This document shows, in pieces, positions 34,801-46,800 of a DNA stretch of 64,000 nucleotides. The stretch lies in assembly GCA_000727475.1 (NCBI GenBank), contig KL647325.1, positions 609,719 to 673,718 of the forward strand. Direction: 5' to 3'. The stretch comes from Sarcocystis neurona (taxonomy: Eukaryota; Apicomplexa; Conoidasida; Eucoccidiorida; Sarcocystidae). The translations under genes and the position numbers were made by a program. Positions within the stretch are counted from its first letter, which is position 1; each line of letters opens with the position of its first letter. The notes beneath the pieces are model-generated. The model worked only from the letters and a program-made list of their open reading frames with translations. It searched no databases and had not been told where the DNA came from.

Positions 34801-37800
34801 GGAGTGTACTTGTGCGTGTCCACAACTCAGCAGTAGTAGTAGCAGCTGCGAGCCGAACAGGATGCGTTACTAGATGTTGCAGGACGCATGTAAGGGGGGA
34901 GCAGCACGAGAAGACGGCTGCAGCGGCACCAGCAGCAGCGATTTCGGCAGCCGCGCAGCATGTAGCTCAGCAGCGTTGCCGCATACAGAAGTGAGGTTCC
35001 CAGTCGCAGGTGCAGAGCAAGAGCAGCAGCAGCAGTGCCAGCAGCCACAGCAGTAGCAGCAACAGCAGCAGCAGCAATAGCAGTAGCAACAACAGCAGTA
35101 GCGGCAGCAGCATCAACAGCAGCAGCAGTAACACTAGCAATGAGAGCAGCAGGAACAACATCAGCAGACGGATGAGGAGGCGAGCGGGTGCGTGCGTGTG
35201 GATGGGGTGCAGGATTCGTTTTGACGACGATAAGGTTTACCCGGTCTCGGAGTACGCGGCGATCGGCGACAATTTTGGCGGGGACGAAGAAGACGCATAC
35301 AACTATCTTGCAGGTCGGTCAGCTGTACCTGTATACAAGCAGTTGCACGTTCACATATAGTGGCTTCTCTAGCTGTACGTCTACACGTATATTGTCATTT
35401 CGTCTCAAACTACATGTGTATACAAGCGTGTATTTGGTATAGATGTATGTTCCCAAGTCTGCAGGTGAACGTACATTTTTACGTACATATTTTTGTATAT
35501 TGATGTATGTGTGATGCATATATATGTACACATACATAGCAGTCTGTCTCTCTCTCTCTAGGTGTGTAAGTGGCGTCTGTTGGGCGTGGCCTTCCCTGCG
35601 TTTTCTGCGTGTGAATGTGTGTTGGGACTGCGTCTACTTGTCCACATACGCGTGCGCATGCGTGCAAGAAATAGCATGCTTCTTCATCCCCAGGAACGCG
35701 CACGTAGATGGTGGACATGAGGTGGCCTCACGCAGCGGCGTGGACGTCCCAGAGCCAGAGAGAAACGCAGAAAGCGAGCTGTCGTTTCTAGACAGACAGG
35801 TGCATGCGTTTCTGGCATACAACTAAATGTGGATAGCTGTCAGCGTGGACGCAGAAAACGCGGCTTATCTGTGGAAAGTGCTCAAGACCAGGACTCGTGT
35901 GTAGAAGAGACGCGCAGCTCTCTGTTTCCGACCCGCCCAGAGAACGGGTGCTGGTGGTGCCCTGCGTTGTCCCCCATTTCTGCTGCTGCTGCTGCTTCCT
36001 CATCGTCTTCTGCTCGGCTGCTCTTCTCCTGCTGTGAGCGGGGGGCCACTGTCTGTCTGTTCGACGCTTCTGCTGTTGTGGACCGCTGCATCACAGGCGA
36101 ACATCACTTTCTTCAAAGAAGTAAATTTAGAGGACGCGTGAAGCTGCTGTTTTGGTTCTCTTGCCCCGCTCTGTGTGTGTGTCCCCTCCTTCCCCCCTTC
36201 CCCCCCCGCCCCCCGCCGTTGCGACTGCGTCTGCTCCTGCTGCTGCGCGCGGCCGCAGGCTAGCCAAATGGAGACACAGCCCCGCGGTTTAGCTTCTCTG
36301 TCGCACAGGTGCAACACCGCTCATCCGTCGTTTCTTTTTGCTGCCCGTCTCCACGGTGTCCGTCTGCTGCTCGGCTGCTGCCGCTGCTGCTGTTCCTGCC
36401 GTAACGCGCTTCGTGGGTCTGCTGCTGCCACGCTGCTCTGTTCGTACCTGCTGTGCCTCTGAGCCGCCGTCCTCTGCTGCTGCGCCGGCGGCTGCTGCTC
36501 TCTGTGCCCTTCTCCCTCTCGCTGCGGCTGAGCTGCTGCTGCTGGTGGTAGAAAGTTTACTGCTGCAGGGAGAGAGCGGCACCTCAGTCTCTTTTTTGTT
36601 TCGTCCCTCTGCTGGTGCTCTCAGCTGCCCTGGTGACGTACGAAACGCTGCCGTTGGGGGAGAGCTGCGTGAGACAAATGAAGAGTCGCTTCCTTGCCTT
36701 TTCGACTGCTGCGGTGGACCCGTGGCCTCTCTCTCTGTGCCACTGTGTGCGTGACGTGTATGCCGTCGCGCTGCTGCTGCTGCTGTTGGTGGTGCTTCGC
36801 TGCGTCCTGCTGCAGGAAGACCGCCTCGGTACCGTCCCAAAGTCTATAACGCCTACATTTTGGTGTACGTGAAGAAGAGTCTCGCCAGCTCGCTTCTCGC
36901 CGATTGCAGTCCTCTTAAGGTACGTTCTGCAACTGCGTTTTTCTCTGTATTATTACGAAGAAAAGGAAGAGGAGGAGGAAGAGGATTTCGTGTCGCCGAA
37001 GCGGTGTCGTGTGTCGTATCTCCTGGTGGCTAAGAAACGCTCGGGCGAGCGACTCTCTACAAAAAAAAGCCTGCGCATGCCCGTCTACTACGAGTCGCAG
37101 ACACGCCCCCCCCACGGGCAGCCGCACCTACGTGGGAGACGCCTACGCAACGGACGCGGGACTGTCTGTCGACGTAGGGATGTGTATAGTTCGCTTCTTC
37201 TCTGCAGCATTAGTTGGCGCGCCCATGCTTGCATATTACGTACATGTGCTGCAGCTGCCTGCCCTTCAAGGGTCGTGACACAGACGTTCCACTCGCTCTC
37301 TCTTTCTCTGAAGGGGGACGCCAGTGTCCGCCCTGGGCAGGGCGTATATATCTACGTACATATATATATGTGTATGCGGAGGAGGACAGAGGACAGACGC
37401 GTTTCTCTCACGTGTGTGTCTCCACCGATCGCCGTACAGACATGTAGAGATGCAGTTGTTCATCAAGTGAAGATAAAACGGGGAAGTTCGAAAGGAGAAA
37501 CGCAAGAGAGACAAAACACGCAACAGCACGTCGTCAAGGCCTACGTGCGCCTTCACGTATGCCCAGCGGCCTCTTCTGAACTCCCCCCCTTGTTCCGGAG
37601 ACGGAGATATATATACTCCCACGTGCTGCGTAAATGCACATGCGTCTGCGCTCCAATACATGTGCGTGCAGGTGTGGGTGTGCGGGGGTATATGTGCGAG
37701 TGTGGGGAGGATATATGTGTGGACACGTCCATCCCTGTTTCGCTTGTGTCGCTCTCTGTGCCTCTGTATATACACGTGTGTTGTATATGTGTGTGTGTGT

Positions 37801-40800
37801 GCGTACATACATGTAAGGATGAAGCGGCCATGTGTGGACAGGTGTGCGCCTCTCGAATTCCTCCGTTTTCTCTTCACCGAAATTTAGTGAACAAGAACGT
37901 GTGCATTTCTCTCCGTCTCTCTCTACGTACATATATGCGTATATATTAATGCATACCTTGGGTGGGTGTAGACACGTAGAATATATGTAAGAGAGACGCC
38001 TCTGCCCTTCTCCCGCTTTGTATATGTTTTATATGTACGTGTGTGGGTGCGGGCACCAAGTGTGGACACGTGTACTCCTCCTTTTTCTCTCTCGTCTTCT
38101 CCCTACGTATGTAGATATACCTATTGTGTGCGTGGGTGTATACCTATATATGTGTATAGGTAGATGCGGACACTACGTGTGTGGGCACACCTACCTGTAT
38201 CTTCTCTCTCTCTTTCCCTTTTTCCCACTAAATATGTATATGTGTGTGGATTTGTGGGGACTATGTGCGTGTGGACACAACAAGGCGTGTTTGCTCTTTC
38301 TCTCCGGCTCTTCCTCACGAAATCTATGCACGTGTGTTTCTGCGCGGGTGTGGACTGCTGCAGGTCAACCCCCAGGTAGTGAGTCGCTGCCGAACGGAGG
38401 AGCTGCTCTTTCGCCTGCGCAATCGCATTCGCCGGGTCCTCGAGCAGCGGGTCAAGTAAGCACCGCACATACTGCTGCTACTGGGGCTCCCCGTACTGCT
38501 GCTGCTGCTGCTCCCCGTACTGCTGCTGCTGCTACTGCGGCTCCCCTTACTGCTGCTGCTGCTCCCCTTACTGCTACTGCTGCTGCCGCAGCTTTTCTCA
38601 CTGCTGCTGTTGCTACTGCAGCTCCCCATACTGCTGCTGCTGCTGCATCTCCTCTTGCTGCGGCGGCTGCTGCTGCAGTTTCTCTCACTGCTGCTGTTGC
38701 TACTGCGGCTCCCCTTACTGCTGCTGCTGCATCTCCTCTTGCTGCGGCGGCTGCATCTCCTCTTGCGGCTGCTGCTGCCGCTTCACCTCTAGCTGCTGCT
38801 GCAGCTTTTCTTCCTGCTGCTTCTGGTGCAGCGCCTGTTGCTGCTGCTGTTGCACCTCCAGCAGCTGCAGGTCCATTAGTGGTGGTGAGCAGCTGGAGTC
38901 ACGCGACTGCTGCAATTTTTTCCCGTGCTGCTTCGCCTGTCTCTGGTGCTGCTGCGCACCTGCTTGCGCCGCAGTGGTCTCGACGACGCTGTCTTGGTTC
39001 CCTTTTCGCTGCTGCTGCTGCTTCTTCGGCGGCGCCTATGCGACTGTGCGTCGAAACTCCTTAAACGTCCTGCTGACGACGTAGCAGTGCTCTCTGGACG
39101 CGTCTGCTGTTGCTGCGTTCTGCGCAGCAGACTTCGTGCGACGGTGTGTTAGCCTCGGGTTGCTACTCTCTCCACTTCCCGAGGCGTCGGCCGTCGGGCT
39201 GCGGGCGCCGCCACGGTCCTCCCTTCTCTTGCGCTGCCGGTGCTGTGTGGTGCTGCTCAGAGTGAAAGTGTACCATCCCCTGCAGTTTGTGAACCGTCGT
39301 TTTTTGGACTTGCCGATCACCTCGCTTCCTCCGCTCTTTGAAATTCGTAGCAGCCGGGCCGCAGGCATTTTGTCGATCCACGGCCACATCACGGCGCAGC
39401 TGCACTCCCGTCTGTACGGCTACCAGGCTCCTGGCGCTGCTGTCGGCGGCACAGGTGCCCCAGGAGCAGCAGGGTATGTGGGATCGGCAGCAGCAGGCGG
39501 TGGCAGCGGCCGCAGCAGTGACGGTGCGAGTCACAGCCACAGCGGGACTGCGCTGGGTTCCTCGCCACATGGTTCCTCTGCCGGGCGCCCTCCGCCAGTC
39601 ATCTTTATTCTTTATGTTCTTGACTTCTCTGGGGACGACGCTCGATTTTATCGCCAAGAAATTGCGGATAATCAAACGCTGGGTGATATCTTCCGGGAGC
39701 GCACAAACAACGGGCGTGCAGCGGCTGCGGCGGCTGCGGCGGCTGCTGCTGCTGCCAGCGCACACCACCAGCAGCAGCAGCTCTACCACGCTGCCGCAGC
39801 GACGGCCGGAGGCGCAGGAAGTGTCGGAGCGGGGGGCGGGCCAGGAGCAGCGGCGTACGGAGGCGCGGCAGCAGCAGGCAAGGCCGACGGCAGCGGGATG
39901 AGAGCCGCAGGGGCCGCCGGCGCTCCAGGAGGAGGAGGCGGCCCGGCAGCATCGGCTAGTGCTGCAGCTGCGGCGTGGAGCGGCGCGTTCTTCAGCCGCT
40001 TCGACGCATCCATCTACGTCCTAGCCGTGCCCGAGAAGGATACTGTAGTGCGAACGGCGGTGGACCATGATGCCTTTCTTAGGAAGCATCTTCTCTTTTT
40101 TATCAAATACTTCAACATATACTCGGCCAACGAGCAACAACTCGCTGCAGCTGCTGCGTCGTCCTCTGCGGCGGCGACGGCGACCGCTGGACCTGCTGCT
40201 CTTGAGACAGTCAAGAAGGAAAAGACGAAGCGGCTGCAGCGACGTCCCGCGGACCAAGAGGAGGAGAAAAAAGAAGAGAAAGAGGCAGAAGAAGAGGAAG
40301 AGGAAGAAGAAGACGGCTGTATTGCGGAAAACTTCAGAGACAAAAACCTCCTCTGTCTTGACGTCGTCCACGTCCCGGCTGCGTGGAAACTCGTACGTCC
40401 AGCCCCCGCCCTCTCTCTTCGCCAGAGGCATTGCTGGGGTCGATCCACTCCAGCAGAACTAGTAGCTGTTAGGACGGGAGGAGTCTGTAAATACATACAT
40501 GTAGACGTGGACCCGGAACCGAAACTCTCTCGCGGTGGCAGCGACCCACCTATTACGGATATATGTGTCTACATGCAGATACACACACCAGAGCCGCTCG
40601 TGGTGATAACGCTCTACATATCGTGTACATATATAGAGAGAGACACACAGCGACCTGCATGCGTATGGTATGTGTATATATATACATATGTAGATAGACG
40701 GATAGATAGTTATAGACACGCAGCGATTGACATATATATGTAGATTAGACAAACGTTCGAAGATCTGTCGGGTTGGTGGATGCAGTTGTGTGAAGGCGAC

Positions 40801-43800
40801 GACGAGTATGTTGCCTCGTCAATATGTAGGTATATAGAGAGAGGGGGAGAGCAGGAGAGACAGCGAAGGACACGTAAGAGAGAATATATGATAGGCGTTC
40901 TTGGCGACCACGGGAATGTATAAAGCGACACCATACATAACAAGAGAGCACGAATGAGAGAAGAAGCTGGGAAGATATTGTGGGTGGAAGTTTGAGTCAG
41001 ACGTGTGCGAGGTGGGCGCCTTCGGTGCTTGGGGGTGTGTGTGTCCGCGCAGGGCAGCAGGGGCTTCGCATATATAGGTCTCTCTCTGTTTTTCTGCCCC
41101 TCTTCTGTGCCCGTTTCTTTCTGTCTGTAGATATGTAAGTAGTGCATTTCCCGCTGTGTCTTCATAGACGCGCACAGCCGTGTCCACCTGCTGGCAGATG
41201 CGGCTGTGCGGAGAGCGGGTGAAGAGCAGCTGCCGGAGTGACGCAGAGAAGGGACAGGACGGCGGCCCAAAGAGGTGGCAGGACGGCCTTGCGTGGGCTG
41301 CCTCGCTTGCATATCTGTGTGCCCGAACGTACTAATATTTCTCGATTCAATTCGAGCGCTTTCCACACGCCGTTGCCCTGCGGTTGCTGCCGCCGCTGTT
41401 GCTGCCGCTGCTGTTGCTGCCGCAGCTGTTGCTGCCGCTGCTGTTGCTGCCGCAGCTGTTGCTGCCGCTGCTGTTGCTGCCGCTGCTGTTGCTGCCGCCG
41501 CTGTTGCTGCCGCTGCTGTTTCTGCCGCAGCTGTTGCTGCCTTGGGGCGGGTGCTGTGCATATATGTGTGCGCGCGCATGTCCAGACGCAGAGGCACCCG
41601 CAAGTCGCGCGCTGGAGTGTTCGTACGTGACGCGTTTTTGTCGAGGGATCTGCGTCCAGCAGGCGACGCGGGAGAGAACAGCAGCTTCCTTTTTACATCA
41701 GAAGGTGCAGGCCTATCAAAGTAAAATACGTGTGGATGGAGGGAGATGTAGCTGTCTGTGTGTGCATGTCTCCTGTGTATATGTTTCTGCTCGTTGAAGG
41801 TGTGGACCTGCATTTAAACCGCCTTGCCGCCATACGGACATACGCACACACATATATATACGGACGTGTAGACACACTTGTAGATTCGAAGAAAGGAAGA
41901 TATCGTGGAAGACGTAGAAATGCAGCTCTTTTCCTCGGGCAGAGAGTCACACGTTTCACTTTTCGAGCGTTGCTGCAGCAAATCGACTGTGGTAGGTTTG
42001 TCGGCTGCTCGTGGATTTTCCTTGTGGCTGCTGCGAAGCTTCGCCACTCTCGGCGGCTGCTGCCGCTCGTGTTCCTCCTCGGGCTCGGACGACTCCCTTC
42101 CGTGCGGTGGTATGGGGACGGGACTCTAACTGCGCCACTGCACCTTCTTCCTCTTCTTCTTTGCTGCTGCTGCTGCTGCGAAGGTGGCTGCGATGGTGGC
42201 GGCTGTTGCTGCTTTCGTGCTCCTGTGCGTATACTGCTGCCGACGCTGTGTGGACAGCGGGTGAGATGGCTGCTGCGCGCGGTTTGCTGTTCCAGTTGTC
42301 GTGGGTGCGCTCGTGCTGTTCGTTGCCCTGCTGCTCTCCCAAGGGAGCTGCTGCCGGTGGTATTTACTGCTGCTGCTGCTGCGCCCGCCGGGACGTTGTG
42401 CTGCTGGTTCTGTGCTCCAGGCTGCGTATGGATCTTAGGCGCGTCTTTGTCGTGTGGGGTGCTGCTGTTGTTTGATGTGGGCGTGCTGCAGCAATGTCTG
42501 CAACCGCACGTCTATCGTTTGCTGCTGAATGCGGTAGACAGAGGTTTCGTCGATTCTTTCCCCGGTGTTGAGGCACTGCGAAGCTATGTGCGAGCACTAG
42601 GGGATCTTCCCCCGCTCTTTGCTGCGGGGCCGCACGCGCCCCGCCTCTTTCCGCCGCCGCTTCCTGCTGCCGGCTACCACCCGTCGCACTCGCAGCCGCC
42701 GCGGAGTAGCAGCAGCGGAACAGGAGACGCCGCAGCAGCAACAGCAACGCCGGAGACGGGTGGCGGTGGTGGGGAGGGCAATTTGAAGGAGAGACGCAGC
42801 AGCAGCAGCAGGCACGACGGAATGTCGTCTGGAGGAACTGATGGCGGAGTGGACGTTGAAAATGGTGGCGTTGGTTTTCCTTCGCGTGCTTCTTCTGCTC
42901 CGTCTGCCACTGCTGCTGAGAGGAGTTCCGTTGCTGACGCCGGCGCTGCTTCGGGTCTCTCGCCTCCTTCTTCTTCTCCTCGTACCGCTGGGCGTGTATG
43001 CTGCACTTCCCCCGCCGGCGGTAGTAGCACAGGAAGGACGGGACTGCCGCTGCTGCTGGACGTGGAGTACACGCAGAGCTGCTCGGCGGCCGTGGCTCTT
43101 GCTGCTCTGCATGCGGGGCTGCCGCAGCAGCAGCAGGGGGGGGTCTGCAGCACTGCGCTGCTCCACCAGCACTACTACCGCGAGGGGGGGAGCAGCCAAC
43201 AGCAGCTGCAGCAGCACCACGGGGTGGCTGCGGGACTGCCTCTCGAGCCGAGCCTGGCGCTGCAGGTCGCGTTAGAGATTGAAGTGCAGGACGCCAAGAG
43301 CCCGCTGAATCTTGTGCTGCTGTTGAAGAGAACGCCCACGCAAGAGAAAGTAAGAGAAAGATAAAAGCTGGGAGAAACTGCCCAGAGAGGCAACGTGCGC
43401 GTGTCCACCAGAGCAACATATCACCGGCACATGCGACGCTGCTGCAGAGACCGTCTGCCTCATGCAACAGTCCTGCTGCGGCGTTCTCTCTGACTACTGG
43501 GCACACACGTATACACGAGGAGCAGAAGAAGACGCGTGGCTCGATCGGGAAAAGGGCCGCAATTGACAAAACGCCGAAGAAGAAGAAACGTTGAGGTCTG
43601 CATGCAGAGGAGGAGAAGAAGAAAGGGGAAAGGAAGAAAGGGGCACACGTTGATGGGAGAGAGATAAGAAGAAAGAATTTCCAGGATAAGGAGGTCATGC
43701 AGATAACGGATGCAGAGCGGATAGGAAGATGGGAAAAAGTAGAAATGTTGGCAGAATAACGATAGTGAAGTGGGTCCACAGAGAGGAGGGGAAGGATTTG

Positions 43801-46800
43801 TCAGAAAAGAAGAGGAAGAGAGACGGGAAAGGAAGCCGGGGCAAACAGCGAGAAAATGTGGAAGTCTCTCATTTTAAGAGAGGAAGCGTCAGGAGAAAGG
43901 GTGGTGAGGAGGGGAGACGAACGTGAGCGGAAGGGAGAAGAAAGCAGCAAGAAAGGAAAAGACAAGTCGCGAAGCGGCTGACGCATCGTCGTGGGAGAGG
44001 AGGGGACACACCAACGCAGAGAGAACGCCAGAGAAGCAAAAGACAGACGAAAAAGTAGTGGCGAAAATGAAGTAGAGGAGCGGAGCGTGGACAGCAAAGG
44101 CAGCAGGAGAAGAAGAAGCAGCAGCAGTAGCTGCTGCTTCGGGAGAAGAGGCCAGAGAGGGGGAACCAGGGACAGGAGCAACGTGAGAAGAAGCTGCCGT
44201 AGAAGCAGACGCGACAGCAGGGAGAGCCGCAGCAACAGCGGCAACTGCGTAGTAATACAAGGAGCTGCAGCAGGAGAGAGAGCAGCATCAGCAACAGAAG
44301 CAACTGCGGAGTAGCACGAGCAGCTGCAGCAGGAGAGGGCGCAGCAGCAGGAGAGGCAGCAGCAGCAGGAGCAGCAGCTGCGTGGTATTAGGAGCAGCTG
44401 CAGCAGCAGTAGGTGCCGAGAGGCTCCGGCACGTTATCTGCGTGTAGATGTAGCGTGCGAGTTTCGGCTCGTCGTCGAGGAAGAGATATGAAATCCTTGT
44501 TTTCCCTCTTTTCCCTCGCAGAAACGTATTTCTTTCTGTGAGAAGTAGTAGGGAGAAAAGGGTCAGATAACACACCGTCTTTGTCTTTTCCTTCCACATC
44601 CCCATTTCCACGTCTTCAGGGTTCCTCACATGTACATGGAAGGTGGAAGAGTGCTTGTGTGTGTTTGAAACGTAATAATGCAGTACCCTTATCCATCCAA
44701 ATATACATATATACATACGTACGTGTATCTATATATATATCTATATATGTATATACGTATGCAGATGTACATGTATATATATATATACTCGTATATATGT
44801 GTGTCTCCGTATGAGTGACGTGCAGCTACATTTGCGTGTGGTGACAGCCGAGCTTCTGTTGGGGTTTTTTTGACGTGGCCTGACAATTTTTTTTTGTTGA
44901 CAGCACCTCCTTTGCGACTTCTCCGCGCGTGTGTTACCGCGTTCCTCCATCTCCTCCACCGGTGTGTGTGGTGGATCCTCCGACTGCTCGCGCGATTCTT
45001 TACGTTTCCACCTGTCTACGCTCGCGACTCTAGACGGAAGATGTGGAAATGCCTCTGCGTGTGTCTGTCTTTTCCGGCCCCCCCGCGCCGTCTCCTCCTC
45101 CGGGTGTCCCGTCTCCGCCTCGCCATGCGCCTTGTCTCCCGTCCGCTGGTGTCACTGCCGCGCAGGTCTACCCGGGAGACATTTTGGTGTTCAGCGCGGA
45201 AGCGCCTGAGGTGCTGCAGCGACTATTCGCGGAGAGCAGGAACTGGGAGAAGGTCCCGCGGAGCGAGATGGCTACACCTGTTATGGAAGAATACAGCCCG
45301 ACGCCTGCTGCTGCTGCTTCGTTTTCTTGCTGCGGGCTACGCGAGGGACATCCCGTCCTGGCTCACGTCTACGAGTCGACTGGCCTGCTGTGGGCCGCGA
45401 ACGGCTGCACTGCAGTTCCCCTGCTTTCTCCTGCTGCTGCAGCAGCTGCTGCCGCGGCTGCTGCAGCGGCGGCAGCAGCAGCAGCCAAGTCTGCTTCTGC
45501 GCTCTCGTGCGTTCCCTCTACCTCCTCTTCCTCCCCCGCCCCCTGCTTCTCGCCTTCCCTTCGACTCCCTTCGCCGTTTGCTGCCTCCGCTGCCATTGCC
45601 TCGTCTGGCGCTTTGGCTGCGCTGCCTGGTGGTGGTGGTGCTGCTGCTGCAGGAGGAGGAGCAGCGCCGCCAGCAGCCGGGACAGCGGCAGGGATGGACA
45701 GAGGGCTACAGCTACCGCCGGAGGTGCTGCAGAACTTGCAAGCGTTCGAATCGACGCCTGCTGCCGCGCCCGCTGCTGCTGCTGCGCTTGCGGCGCCTGC
45801 GGCCACACAGCAAACCGTCGCGTTGGGTACTCTTGTCAGAGACAGACATGCAGCAGCAACAGGAGGAGGAGCCGGAGCAGGAGGACAAGGCAGCGGCGGT
45901 GGCGGCACAGGGTTGAGACACGGGACTGCCCCGAGCAGCGGCCCTGGCATGCAGACGCTGTCGCTAGCGGCGATGTCGGCAGCCTCGCAGCAGCAGCAGC
46001 TGGCAGCCACGGAGCCGCTGGAAAGCGATGGCGGGCGCGGCAGCAGGCGCTGCAGCAGCGGAGGCGGCTCAGGGATTGCTGCTGTCGTGGGAGAGAACCA
46101 GCCGGGCAGCAGCAGCAGTAGCAGTGACGCATCCCCAGGTGTAGAGAAGACAGTTGCCGGTGACAGTCGTCCACGTGGTGGTGCTGCAGGAACGACAACA
46201 GCAGGAACAGCAGCAGTAGGAACAGCCACCGGAGAGGAAATGCAGACGAGCAGCACGACTGCGCGGACCGCCACCCCGTCGAGTCCGCGGGGAGAGTCCT
46301 CCCTGAAGGCTGCTGCAACAGGAACGGGAGAGCAGCAGCAACGCAGCAGAAACGTGTGGGAACTGCTGCCATTTCTGCCGCAAAGCAGAGGGGGCAGCAT
46401 CCCGCCTCTCCCCCCAGAATTGCCCGTCGTCCCGAGCATCGATTTTTTTCACTACACACTCAACCGTTTGAACCGGATGACTTTTCAGTTTCGTCTGTAT
46501 GACCCATTGGAAGTGAGCGGCACACAACAGCAGCAGCAGTAGAAGAGAGAGCGAGGAGGAGGAGGCGGAGCAGGGCTGCAGGAGAGGCGCAGCAGAGTAG
46601 CGGCAGCGGGGCGACACGCGCAGCAGGAAGAGAGGGGGACGAGGCACGCGGAACAGCAGCAGTAGCCACAACGCCAGCAGGAGAAGAATCCCAGCAGAAA
46701 TAGCAACAGCAGGTGGACTTTTTCGTGCAACAGAAAGGCAGAGACAAGTGGTGTTGCAGCAGCGTTCGAAGACTAGGAGCAGCACCAGCAGCACAGAGCT

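Noticed and set aside
38715..38915. Gln-rich antisense frame that looks like a coiled-coil
   Set aside because: It is the complement of the CTG tract in intron 7 and has no independent support.
40741..40830. Coding-like + reading EDLSGWWMQLCEGDDEYVASS in intron 8
   Set aside because: No acceptor gives the phase needed between exons 8 and 9, which already join well. Left as intron.
43729..44314. Arg/Glu/Lys-rich + frames in intron 11
   Set aside because: Purine-rich composition effect; not required to join exons 11 and 12.
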